A DNA stretch of 64,000 bases from Aquabacterium soli (GTDB taxonomy: Bacteria > Pseudomonadota > Gammaproteobacteria > Burkholderiales > Burkholderiaceae_C), in NCBI RefSeq assembly GCF_003933735.1, contig NZ_RSED01000002.1, forward strand, positions 186,001-250,000, read 5' to 3'. Position 1 is the first letter of the stretch; every line of letters starts with the position of its first letter. A program made the translations under genes and the position numbers. The notes beneath the pieces are model-generated. The model was given only the letters and a program-made list of their open reading frames with translations, had not been told where the DNA came from and did no database searches. Positions 21,976 to 30,351 of the stretch are shown one piece after another.

Positions 21976-22458
21976 ATGACCGACCCCACCGCCCGCTCCC
22001 TGGCATCACCCCTGGCCTCTCAAGCGCATGAGCCCGTCGAGGCCCTGGCCGGCACGCACACGCCAGAGCGCCTGCGCCACATCGGCCTGGTTCGCGCACT
22101 GGCCGTGGGCCTGACAGCGTGCCTGATCGCACTCGGCGTGGCCTGGGAGCTGTGGCTCGCGCCCCTGCCCGGTGGCACCGGTGCCCTGGCGCTCAAGGTG
22201 CTGCCCCTGACCCTGGCCGTGGCGGGTCTGCTCAAGCACCGCCTCTACACCTACCGCTGGCTGTCGCTGCTGGTGTGGCTGTACTTCACCGAAGGCGTGG
22301 TGCGCGCCACGGGCGATGCCGGCCTGTCGCAGATGCTGGCCATGGCCGAGACGGGGCTGAGCGTGCTGCTCTTCGCCGCCTGCGCTGTGTACGTGCGATT
22401 GCGCCTGAAGGTGCTGCCACCCAAGACCAAGAGGGGCGCTGCCGGCGCCGAACCCTGA
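21976..22458 (+). CDS. DUF2069 membrane protein
   Basis: A 160-residue membrane protein with about four hydrophobic helices (40-60, 68-85, 92-108, 120-142). The motif RWLSLLVWLYFTEGVVRA is typical of DUF2069 proteins, which are frequent in Beta- and Gammaproteobacteria and of unknown function. Six bases separate its stop from the FAD oxidase start, so the two form an operon; it diverges from the YihY-family gene. Confidence 0.8.
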   Translation: MTDPTARSLASPLASQAHEPVEALAGTHTPERLRHIGLVRALAVGLTACLIALGVAWELWLAPLPGGTGALALKVLPLTLAVAGLLKHRLYTYRWLSLLVWLYFTEGVVRATGDAGLSQMLAMAETGLSVLLFAACAVYVRLRLKVLPPKTKRGAAGAEP

Positions 22459-22464
22459 CCGTCC

Positions 22465-23931
22465 ATGAACCGCACAGCTTGGCTCGACGACCTGGGCGCC
22501 CTGCTCGGCCCCACCGGCCTGCTGCGCCCGGATCAGGGCCTGTCAGCCAACGACCGCGAACCCTTCGAGCTGGACTGGCGCCGCCGCTACCGCGGGCAGG
22601 CCCTGGCGATCGCACGGCCTGACAGCGTGGCGCAGGTCCAGGCGGTGGTGCGGGCCTGCGCCGCGCATGGTGTTGCGCTGATCCCTCAAGGCGGCAACAC
22701 CGGCCTGGTCGGCGGCTCCATCCCCGACACCAGTGGCCGGCAACTGCTGCTCAACCTCACCCGGCTGAAGCAGGTGCGCGCGGTCGATCCAGCCAACCTG
22801 AGCCTGACCGCCGATGCCGGCTGCACCCTGGCGCAGGTGCAGCAGGCCGCGCAGGACCACGGCCTGCTCTTTCCGCTCAGCCTGGCCTCCGAGGGCTCAT
22901 GCACCATCGGCGGCAACCTGGCCACCAACGCCGGCGGTACCCAGGTGCTGCGCTATGGCACGGCGCGCGAGCTCTGCCTGGGCCTGGAGGTGGTCACCGC
23001 CAGCGGCACCCTGTGGTCCAGCCTGTCCGGCCTGCGCAAGGACAATACCGGCTACGACCTGCGCGGTCTGCTCATCGGCAGCGAAGGCACGCTCGGCGTG
23101 ATCACGGCCGCCACCCTGCGCCTGTACCCGCGCCCGCGCGGGCAGGCCACCGCACTGGCCGCCTGCAACAGCCTGGCCGACGCCGTGGCCCTGCTGTCGC
23201 GTGCGCGTGGGCTGCTCGATGCCGGCCTCACGGCCTTCGAGGCCATGGGAGCGTTGCCGCTGGACCTGGTGGCCCGCCACCACCCGGACATCAGCCGCTG
23301 CACCGATGCCCTGCGCAACCAGGGGCACGCCCCGCCCTGGACAGTGCTGATCGAACACGCCAGCCCCGATTCGCAAGACCATGCCGATCAGCGCCTGCAG
23401 GCCCTGCTGGCCGGCGCACTCGAGGCCGGAGAGATCAGCAACGCCAGCCTCGCCGCCAGCGATACGCAACGCAAAGCTATTTGGCAACTGCGCGAAACCA
23501 TCCCGCTGGCCGAGCGCACCGAAGGCCTGATGGTCAAGCACGACATCGCCGTGCCGACATCGGCCATCCCGGCCTTCGTCGAACAGGCGGGCCAGCAACT
23601 GCAGGCGCGCTGGCCCGACAGCCGCGTGGTCTGCTTCGGCCACCTGGGCGATGGCAACCTGCACTACAACGTGCAGCCGCCGGCGGGCCAATCCCAGGGT
23701 GAGGCCCTGCTGGCCTTTGAGTACCAGGCCAACCAGGTGGTGTTCGATCTGGTGGACCGATTCGGTGGCACCTTGTCGGCCGAGCACGGCATCGGCCAGT
23801 TGCGCTGCGATGAGCTGGCGCGGCGCAAGCCGCCCGAGGCGCTGGCCATGATGCGGTCGATCAAGCAGGCCCTCGACCCTCAGGGCCTGTTCAATCCGGG
23901 CCGCGTGTTGCGACCTCACGACGAGCCATGA
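22465..23931 (+). CDS. FAD-linked oxidase, GlcD/D-2-hydroxyacid dehydrogenase type
   Basis: A 488-residue flavoenzyme. The N-terminal FAD-binding PCMH domain shows PQGGNTGLVGGSIPD and SEGSCTIGGNLATNAGGTQVLRYG; the C-terminal cap carries the metal/substrate histidines in CFGHLGDGNLHYN and AEHGIGQLR. This pattern fits D-2-hydroxyglutarate or D-lactate dehydrogenases of the GlcD family, which pass electrons to a membrane acceptor or ETF. The exact D-hydroxyacid is not known. Part of an operon with DUF2069. Its stop codon touches the terminator of the convergent PEP-CTERM gene. Confidence 0.9.
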   Translation: MNRTAWLDDLGALLGPTGLLRPDQGLSANDREPFELDWRRRYRGQALAIARPDSVAQVQAVVRACAAHGVALIPQGGNTGLVGGSIPDTSGRQLLLNLTRLKQVRAVDPANLSLTADAGCTLAQVQQAAQDHGLLFPLSLASEGSCTIGGNLATNAGGTQVLRYGTARELCLGLEVVTASGTLWSSLSGLRKDNTGYDLRGLLIGSEGTLGVITAATLRLYPRPRGQATALAACNSLADAVALLSRARGLLDAGLTAFEAMGALPLDLVARHHPDISRCTDALRNQGHAPPWTVLIEHASPDSQDHADQRLQALLAGALEAGEISNASLAASDTQRKAIWQLRETIPLAERTEGLMVKHDIAVPTSAIPAFVEQAGQQLQARWPDSRVVCFGHLGDGNLHYNVQPPAGQSQGEALLAFEYQANQVVFDLVDRFGGTLSAEHGIGQLRCDELARRKPPEALAMMRSIKQALDPQGLFNPGRVLRPHDEP

Positions 23932-23953
23932 AAAAGGGCGCCCGAAGGCGCCC
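23931..23953 (-). terminator. Intrinsic terminator of the PEP-CTERM gene
   Basis: On the minus strand a 7-bp G+C stem (GGGCGCC and GGCGCCC) closed by a TTCG tetraloop is followed by five T. It is placed 75 bases after the PEP-CTERM gene stop codon and abuts the stop of the convergent oxidase gene. Confidence 0.8.
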
Positions 23954-24027
23954 CAATCTCCCAAGACACACCAGTGCACCGGCGCATGCTCCTGCGCCAG
24001 TGCTTCGCTTTCTAGTTATCGAAACGA

Positions 24028-24612
24028 TCAGGCCTTGCGACGACGCACAGCCAGGCCCATCACGGCCAGACCCGCCACCACCATGGCGTAGGTTTCAGCT
24101 TCGGGCACGGCGACCGTCACCGAGAACTGGTTGCCAGCGTGCAGGCCGTCGAGGTTCAGCGTCCAGTTGGCCTGACCGGCCTTGCCCAGCGGATTGCCGA
24201 CGTAGAACTCGCTGGTCAGGTCCGGCGTGAAGGTGGCCCAGGCCTGGGTGGCCGAACTGCCCGAAGCGCTCACGGCGGCGAAGCCGTCGGTGGCGAAGGT
24301 GCCCCCGTTGCTGGCGAAGGTGATGCCCGACAGCGTCACGCTGACGTTGCCGAAGCCCAGGCCCGTGAGGTTGCGCACCAGGGCGCTGAAGGTCAGTGCG
24401 TCACCGCTGAAGTCGCTGGATTCCAGGGTGAAGTTCAGCGTGACCGGTGCCTTGGACAGCAGGTCCAGGTCGAAGCTCAGGTCAGAGCCCAGTGTTTGCT
24501 CGAAGACGGTGTTGCCACCGGCCGTGGTGGCGCCGTTGAAGACGGCGGCCTGGGCCTGGCTGCCGACGGTGGCGGCGGCCATGATGGCCAGAGCGATGTG
24601 ATGCAGTTTCAT
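24028..24612 (-). CDS. PEP-CTERM sorting-signal exoprotein
   Basis: A 194-residue secreted protein: signal peptide (residues 1-22, ending SQAQA), a beta-rich, Gly/Ser/Thr-rich middle without known enzyme motif, and a C-terminal VPEAETYAM, hydrophobic helix, RRRKA tail. The tail is a PEP-CTERM signal recognised by exosortase/archaeosortase-like enzymes in exopolysaccharide-producing bacteria; here the usual PEPE is PEAE. No exosortase gene is in the window. It lies 47 bp behind the PhoX-like gene on the same strand and is probably co-transcribed. Confidence 0.85.
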   Translation of the reverse strand: MKLHHIALAIMAAATVGSQAQAAVFNGATTAGGNTVFEQTLGSDLSFDLDLLSKAPVTLNFTLESSDFSGDALTFSALVRNLTGLGFGNVSVTLSGITFASNGGTFATDGFAAVSASGSSATQAWATFTPDLTSEFYVGNPLGKAGQANWTLNLDGLHAGNQFSVTVAVPEAETYAMVVAGLAVMGLAVRRRKA

Positions 24613-24659
24613 CTGAATGCCTTTGGAACGTGTTGGGTAATGCTGATGGACACAGGGCA

Positions 24660-26156
24660 TCAGAGCGAGCCGTTGGCCCACGGGCCCGTGATGGCGAAGG
24701 TGATGCCAGGGGTCTGGATGTTGACGAACAGGTAGCGGCCGGTCGGGTCGAAGCAGCCGCCGCAGAACTCGTTGCCGCGGTGGTCACCGGCCAGCGAGGT
24801 CTGCTTGCCGGCAGCGGTCATCTGGGCCTGCGTGGTGTTGACGTTGTTCTTGGCGAAGATGGAGACCTGGCCATCGCCGTGCAGCGACATCAGGCGCAGG
24901 CCGGTGCCGAACTCGTCGGTCACGTTGCCGCCGTCTTCACAGATCAGCAGACCACCGCGTGGGCTGACCGTGATGTTGTCGCCCATGGTGCCCACGTTGA
25001 GACTCGGCGACGAGTAAATGCAGGTCATCACCTGGGTGCGCAGGTTCAGCTCCCAGATGGTGCCTTGCGAGACGGGGCCACCGGAGGTGTCCATCACGTA
25101 GAGCTTGCCGTTGAAGTACCACACGCCTTCACCGCGGTTCATCCGCAGCCCGCCTTGTTGCCAGCCTTGTGCGAAAGGACCCGCCACGTTGCTGATGGTC
25201 TGGCCATTCAAACCGGTGGCACTGGCGCGGTTGGCATCGGGGTTGGCGATGGTCACCCACTCCAGCGCATAGGTGTCTCCCAGCTGGGCACCGATCACGC
25301 TCACGTTGTTCTGTCCGACGACCTTGGCCATCTGCAGCACGCCGCCCTGGGCCAGCGAACCGATGGCGCCGGTGGGGTTCACCGGCACATAACGGTAGAA
25401 GCCGGACTTGCCGCTGCTGTCTTCGGTCTGGTAGACGATGCCCGTGCTCGGGTCCACGCCCACCGCCTCGTGGGCGAAGCGGCCCATGGCAATGATGGGC
25501 TCGCCCGTGGTCTGCAGCGGGTCGGCCGTGACTTCGAAGACATAGCCATGCTTCTTGCCGCCAGCGCTGACGGAGTCGGAGCCGACTTCTTCGCAGCTCA
25601 GCCAGGTGCCCCAGGGGGTGGGGCCGCCGGCGCAGTTGGTGCGGGTACCGCCCAGGCTGGGCTCGGTCTTGAGCCAGCTGCCGTCGCGGAAGACCAGGTT
25701 GGTGGTGCCACCGGCCGAGTAGCTGCTGCCACCGGCCGAGCTGGGCGAGTTGTCGTACACGCCGGGGGCGCCGAAGAAGGTGGCATCGCTGCCGGTGCCG
25801 CGCTCGTGGTTGCGCACCAGCACGAACTCGGTGCTGCGGCCCACCTTGCGGGTCTGCACCACGGCCATGCCGTCGTGCGAGCCGGGCGTGGCCTTGCCGT
25901 TGGCCATCAGGTCACCCGTCCAGCCATAGCTCTTGTAGGTGAAGCCGGCGGGCAATTGCAGCAGCGGCAGGCCGGTGGTCAGGTCATTGACCGGGGCGAT
26001 GGGGCCGTAGGGGCTGGCGATGCGGGTGGTGGTGCCGGCGGCCAGCGCCTCGCGTGCATGCAGTGCGGTCAGTGCGCCGACGAAGGGCAATGCGGCGGCA
26101 GCGCCGGCGCCCTTGAGCAGGCTGCGGCGGCTGGAGAGAAAGGGGGACGTGGGCAT
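24660..26156 (-). CDS. Tat-exported PhoX-like (DUF839) protein
   Basis: The 498-residue product starts with a twin-arginine signal (SRRSLLKG followed by an Ala-rich stretch) and is related to the PhoX/DUF839 family: VRNHERG, TWLSCEE, GRFAHEAVGVDPSTG, YQTEDSSGKSGFYRYVP and the C-terminal RGNEFCGGCFDPTGRYLFVNIQTPG. PhoX proteins are Ca/Fe-dependent alkaline phosphatases of the periplasm. Whether this member is a phosphatase is not proven, since many DUF839 proteins are uncharacterised. The upstream spacer (26157-26388) shows a C7/G6 inverted repeat at 26318-26337 and no evident Pho box. Confidence 0.85.
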   Translation of the reverse strand: MPTSPFLSSRRSLLKGAGAAAALPFVGALTALHAREALAAGTTTRIASPYGPIAPVNDLTTGLPLLQLPAGFTYKSYGWTGDLMANGKATPGSHDGMAVVQTRKVGRSTEFVLVRNHERGTGSDATFFGAPGVYDNSPSSAGGSSYSAGGTTNLVFRDGSWLKTEPSLGGTRTNCAGGPTPWGTWLSCEEVGSDSVSAGGKKHGYVFEVTADPLQTTGEPIIAMGRFAHEAVGVDPSTGIVYQTEDSSGKSGFYRYVPVNPTGAIGSLAQGGVLQMAKVVGQNNVSVIGAQLGDTYALEWVTIANPDANRASATGLNGQTISNVAGPFAQGWQQGGLRMNRGEGVWYFNGKLYVMDTSGGPVSQGTIWELNLRTQVMTCIYSSPSLNVGTMGDNITVSPRGGLLICEDGGNVTDEFGTGLRLMSLHGDGQVSIFAKNNVNTTQAQMTAAGKQTSLAGDHRGNEFCGGCFDPTGRYLFVNIQTPGITFAITGPWANGSL

Positions 26157-26388
26157 GAAGACTCCTGGTACAGCGGTTGGGGTCCGGCCTGGATGGGCCG
26201 TGGTGGGGAACCGCTGAGGAGCTTATGAATGTCAGGTGAATGGTCGACGATGGGGACGCTGCGATGAATGAGCCGAACAGACCACCGTCGCCAGGCCTGG
26301 ATGTCACAAAGCGCGTACCCCCCCGCACATAGGGGGGCGATTCGGGAACCAGTCGATGCGGCAGGGCAACGCGCCTGCGCGCCGTCTT

Positions 26389-27006
26389 TCAGGCGGGCAG
26401 GTTCTGCCAGTCCAGCGGCCAGGCGCCTGCGCGCCACTGGCGCAGCCACATCATGCCGACGATGGTCTTGGCATCGGTCAGGCGGCCCTGCTGCATCCAG
26501 GCTTCCAGCTCGTCCTGCGTGGCAGCGAAGACGTCCAGGAACTCGCCATCGTCCAGGTGGCGTTCGGTGAGCGTCAGGCCCTGGGCGAACCAGATCTCGA
26601 TGAACTCGTTGGCATAGCCGATCACCGGGTGCATCAGGCCGGCGCGGGCCCATTGCGTGGCCACATAGCCCGTTTCTTCCAGCAGCTCGCGCTGCGCACA
26701 GGCCAGAGCGCCCTCACCCGCGTCCAGCTTGCCCGCCGGGAACTCGATCATCGTCATGCCCACGGGGTAGCGGAACTGGCGCTCCATCACCAGGCGGCCG
26801 TCGGGCAGGATGGGCACCACCATCACGGCGCCCGGGTGCACCACGTACTCGCGCGTGGCCTCCCGGCCATCGGGCAGTTGCACCCGGTCGCGGCGCCATT
26901 GCAGGAACTTGCCCTGCTGGATGACGTCGGTGTGCAGATGGGTTTCGCGCAGGTGGGCGTCGTCGTCAGAGACGATGCCTGCCGCCTTGATGGACTCCTG
27001 GCTCAT
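26389..27006 (-). CDS. NUDIX hydrolase, ADP-ribose pyrophosphatase type
   Basis: A 205-residue protein with an intact Nudix box (GKLDAGEGALACAQRELLEETGY) given here as its key parts GKLDAGE, RELLEE and TGY, fitting G-x5-E-x7-RE-U-x-EE-x-G-U. The flanking PVGMTMIEFPAG and the C-terminal helix resemble NudF-like ADP-ribose pyrophosphatases. The ATG overlaps the stop of the DUF2818 gene by one base, so it is the last gene of the nuo transcription unit, in the arrangement common to Burkholderiales. Could recycle ADP-ribose derived from NAD, which fits its place behind complex I (inference). Confidence 0.92.
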   Translation of the reverse strand: MSQESIKAAGIVSDDDAHLRETHLHTDVIQQGKFLQWRRDRVQLPDGREATREYVVHPGAVMVVPILPDGRLVMERQFRYPVGMTMIEFPAGKLDAGEGALACAQRELLEETGYVATQWARAGLMHPVIGYANEFIEIWFAQGLTLTERHLDDGEFLDVFAATQDELEAWMQQGRLTDAKTIVGMMWLRQWRAGAWPLDWQNLPA

Positions 27007-27317
27007 CACCGCCCCCCACGACGCAGGTAGCGCCACACGAAGCCGGGAAAAGCCAATGTCAGGAAGACACAGCCCCAGATGGCATAGAACTCCCAGCGCT
27101 GTGGCGCGGGCTGGCCCACATGGCTTTCCAGCCATCGGCCCAGCAAGGCCACCAGCACGGCATAGACCAGCAGTTCGAGCACATGCCAGCCTGTGGGCTT
27201 GGGCCGACGCACTGGCCCGACCAGGAACAGGCGCTGGTTCAGGAACGGCAAGTTGGCGGCCACCAGGGCCGCCGCCATCACACTGAAGACCGCCCAGGCG
27301 GGCACCAGGCCGTTCAT
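27006..27317 (-). CDS. DUF2818 membrane protein at the end of the nuo operon
   Basis: A 103-residue protein with three hydrophobic helices (about 6-25, 45-62, 75-95) and a basic C-terminus. It matches DUF2818, a family I know from the position directly behind nuoN in Burkholderiales. Function unknown; a role in complex I assembly is suggested only by location. Separated from nuoN by 30 bp and overlapping the NUDIX start by one base. Confidence 0.85.
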   Translation of the reverse strand: MNGLVPAWAVFSVMAAALVAANLPFLNQRLFLVGPVRRPKPTGWHVLELLVYAVLVALLGRWLESHVGQPAPQRWEFYAIWGCVFLTLAFPGFVWRYLRRGGR

Positions 27318-27347
27318 GAGCTCAGCGCTTCACTGCAGCAAGCAGGC

Positions 27348-28829
27348 TCAGCCTGCCAGCGACTGCGTGATCACGCGGGCGCACAGGGCCATCAGGCCAC
27401 CCGGCAGGATGCCCAGCAGCAAAATGGCCGCGGCATTGGCCGACAGCAGCGCACGTGCTTCGCCACCCGCCACCAGCGGCGTGGTGTCGGTGGGCTCATC
27501 GAAGTACATGACCTTGACCACGCGCAGGTAGTAGAAGGCACCGACCAGCGACAGCAGCACGGCCACGATCGACAGCACGATCAGCCCCGGCGAGTTGGTC
27601 GTGATCAGCGATTGAAGCACGGCCAGCTTGGCGTAGAAGCCCACGGTCGGCGGGATGCCAGCCAGCGAGAACATGAACACGCCCATCACGGCGGCCAGCA
27701 GCGGGCTGCGCTTGGCCAGGCCGGCCAGATCGGACACCTGCTCGGATTCGAAGCCCGGACGCGACAGCAGCATCACCAGGCCGAAGGTGCCCAGGGTCGT
27801 CAGCACATAGGTCAGCACGTAGAACAGCGACGAGCCGTAGCCATTGCCGGCCGACACCGTGTTGCCGGCCACCACGCTGGGCACGAAGCCCAGCAGCATG
27901 AAGCCCAGCTGCGCGATACCGGAATAGGCGAGCAGGCGCTTGAGGTTGGTCTGCGCGATGGCGGCCAGGTTGCCCACCACCATCGAGCACACGGCCAGCA
28001 CCATCAGCATCTGCTGCCAGTCGGTGGCAGAGTTGATCAGGCCTTCGACCAGCAGGCGCACCGTGATGGCGAATGCGGCCAGCTTGGGCGCTCCGGCCAC
28101 CATCAGCGTCACGGCCGTGGGGGCGCCCTGGTACACATCGGGCACCCACATGTGGAAAGGCACCACGCCCAGCTTGAAGGCCAGGCCGGCCACGATGAAC
28201 ACCAGGCCGAAGGTCAGCACCTGCTTGTTGATCTGGCCCGTCAGCGTGGCCTTGTAGACCTCGGCCAGGTCCAGCGAACCGGTGGCGCCGTACATCATCG
28301 ACAGGCCGTACAGCAGGAAGCCCGAGGCCAGCGCACCCAGCACGAAGTACTTCATGGCGGCTTCGGTGGATTGGGCATGGTCACGGCGCAGCGCCACCAG
28401 GGCGTACAGCGACAGCGACATCAGCTCCAGGCCCAGGTAGATCACCAGGAAGTTGTTGCCGGCGATCATGATCGAGATGCCCAGCAGCGAGAACAGGCTC
28501 AGGGTGAACAGTTCACCCTTGAGGATGTCCCGGTCGCCGGCATAGACCTGGGCGTAGACCAGGCTGGCCATCACGGCCAGCGTCGCGCTCAGGGCCAGCA
28601 GGTGGCCCATGGCATCGGTCACCAGCATGCCCTGCATGGCATAGCCCGACACGGGGTTGTCCAGGTAGCCGATGTGCAGGCCGGCCACGCAGGCCAGCGT
28701 CAGCATGCTCAGCAGGTAGGTGGGGCGCCGGCGGGGGGATGTGACGAACAGATCCACCAGGGCGATGACGCAGGTCATCGCCAGCAGGAGGATCTCGGGC
28801 GCCACCGCGAGCCAGTTCATGTTGTTCAT
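27348..28829 (-). CDS. nuoN: NADH-quinone oxidoreductase subunit N
   Basis: A 493-residue antiporter-like membrane subunit of respiratory complex I with about 14 helices. Conserved proton-channel residues are in recognisable places, for example the Glu in LGLELMSLSLYALVALRR and the Lys in AKLAVLQSLI. One of three homologous proton-pumping subunits with NuoL and NuoM. Start ATG at 28829; a second in-frame ATG lies at 28820. Nineteen bases behind nuoM. Confidence 0.96.
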   Translation of the reverse strand: MNNMNWLAVAPEILLLAMTCVIALVDLFVTSPRRRPTYLLSMLTLACVAGLHIGYLDNPVSGYAMQGMLVTDAMGHLLALSATLAVMASLVYAQVYAGDRDILKGELFTLSLFSLLGISIMIAGNNFLVIYLGLELMSLSLYALVALRRDHAQSTEAAMKYFVLGALASGFLLYGLSMMYGATGSLDLAEVYKATLTGQINKQVLTFGLVFIVAGLAFKLGVVPFHMWVPDVYQGAPTAVTLMVAGAPKLAAFAITVRLLVEGLINSATDWQQMLMVLAVCSMVVGNLAAIAQTNLKRLLAYSGIAQLGFMLLGFVPSVVAGNTVSAGNGYGSSLFYVLTYVLTTLGTFGLVMLLSRPGFESEQVSDLAGLAKRSPLLAAVMGVFMFSLAGIPPTVGFYAKLAVLQSLITTNSPGLIVLSIVAVLLSLVGAFYYLRVVKVMYFDEPTDTTPLVAGGEARALLSANAAAILLLGILPGGLMALCARVITQSLAG

Positions 28830-28848
28830 TTGGTGTGAACCTTCGTCG

Positions 28849-30336
28849 TCAATTCAGCTTGCTTTGCGACACGTGCTTGATCAGCTCGGTCACCGAGACG
28901 TGCATCACGTCGGTGAAGGGCTTGGGCTGGATGCCCATCCAAAGCACGGCCACAGCCAGGATGGCCATGATCAGGAACTCGCGCGCATTGATGTCCTTCA
29001 GGTTGCGCACGTCGTCGTTGGTCACGTCACCGAAGTACACGCGCTTGTACATCCACAGCGTGTAGGCCGCGCCCAGGATCAGGGCGGTGGCGGCCAACAG
29101 ACCGATGAAGAAGTTGTACTGCACGGCGCCCAGGATCACCATCCACTCGCCCACGAAACCCGCCGTGCCCGGCAGGCCGCAGTTGGCCATGGCGAACAGC
29201 AGCACGAAGGCGGCGAACTTGGGCATGGTGTTGACCACGCCGCCGTAGGAGGCGATCTCTCGCGAGTGCACGCGGTCATACAGCACGCCGATGGCCAGGA
29301 ACATCGCGCCCGACACGAAGCCGTGGGCGATCATCTGGACCAGGCCGCCGGCGATGCCCAGCTCATTGAAGATGAAGAAGCCCAGGGTCACGAAACCCAT
29401 GTGCGCGATGGACGAGTAAGCCACCAGCTTCTTCATGTCCTGCTGGACCATGGCCACCAGGCCGATGTAGATCACCGCGATCAGCGACAGCGTGATCACC
29501 ACGGGTGCGAACTGGTGGGCCGCATCGGGCACGATGGGCAGCACGAAGCGCAGGAAGCCATAGCAGCCCAGCTTCAGCATGATGGCGGCCAGCACGACGG
29601 AGCCGCCTGTGGGCGCTTCCACGTGGGCATCCGGCAGCCAGGTGTGCACCGGCCACATCGGCACCTTCACGGCGAAGGCCGCGAAGAAGGCGCCGAACAG
29701 CAGCGACTGCGGCAGCGAGGCCAGCGGCAGCTTGTGCCAGTCGGTGATCTGGAAGGAGCCGCCCGACTTGTAGTACAGGAAGATCAGCGCCACCAGCATC
29801 AGCAGCGAGCCGAGCAGCGTGTACAGGAAGAACTTGAAGGCCGCGTACACGCGGCGCGGGCCGCCCCACACACCGATGATGATGTACATCGGGATCAGCG
29901 TGGCCTCGAAGAACACATAGAACAGCATGCCGTCCAGTGCGGAGAATACGCCGACCATCAGGCCCGACAGGATCAGGAAGGCGCCGTAGTACTGGTGCGG
30001 GCGGTCTTCGATGACCTCCCAGCCGGCCAGCACCACGATGATGGTGATGAAGGCCGTCAGGGGCACGAACCACATGGAGATGCCGTCAACGCCCAGGTGG
30101 TAGAACACATTGAAGCGTTCGATCCAGGGTGCCTTCTCGACGAACTGCATCGCGGCAGTCGTCGTGTCGAAGTCGATCATCAACGGCAGGGTGACCAGGA
30201 AGCCCGCGATGGCGCCGATCAGGGCGATCCAGCGCGCGGCCTTGGCGTTGTCCTGGCGGCCAGCGACCAGCAGCAGCAGGCCGAAAGCCACTGGCACCCA
30301 GATGGACAGGGAAAGGATGTTGCTCATTGTTTGCAT
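28849..30336 (-). CDS. nuoM: NADH-quinone oxidoreductase subunit M
   Basis: A 495-residue antiporter-like subunit of complex I. Recognisable are FEATLIPMYIIIGVWGG with the conserved Glu, PVHTWLPDAHVEAPTGGSV, and AYSSIAHMGFV. It forms part of the membrane arm that pumps protons. The ATG at 30336 has GGGG seven bases upstream; the ATG at 30327 is an alternative. Fifteen bases behind nuoL. Confidence 0.96.
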   Translation of the reverse strand: MQTMSNILSLSIWVPVAFGLLLLVAGRQDNAKAARWIALIGAIAGFLVTLPLMIDFDTTTAAMQFVEKAPWIERFNVFYHLGVDGISMWFVPLTAFITIIVVLAGWEVIEDRPHQYYGAFLILSGLMVGVFSALDGMLFYVFFEATLIPMYIIIGVWGGPRRVYAAFKFFLYTLLGSLLMLVALIFLYYKSGGSFQITDWHKLPLASLPQSLLFGAFFAAFAVKVPMWPVHTWLPDAHVEAPTGGSVVLAAIMLKLGCYGFLRFVLPIVPDAAHQFAPVVITLSLIAVIYIGLVAMVQQDMKKLVAYSSIAHMGFVTLGFFIFNELGIAGGLVQMIAHGFVSGAMFLAIGVLYDRVHSREIASYGGVVNTMPKFAAFVLLFAMANCGLPGTAGFVGEWMVILGAVQYNFFIGLLAATALILGAAYTLWMYKRVYFGDVTNDDVRNLKDINAREFLIMAILAVAVLWMGIQPKPFTDVMHVSVTELIKHVSQSKLN

Positions 30337-30351
30337 ATGCCGGCCCCGTGC

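Noticed and set aside
26318-26337. C7/G6 inverted repeat as terminator of the NUDIX gene
   Set aside because: No T-run on either strand and homopolymer arms are common by chance in G+C-rich spacers.
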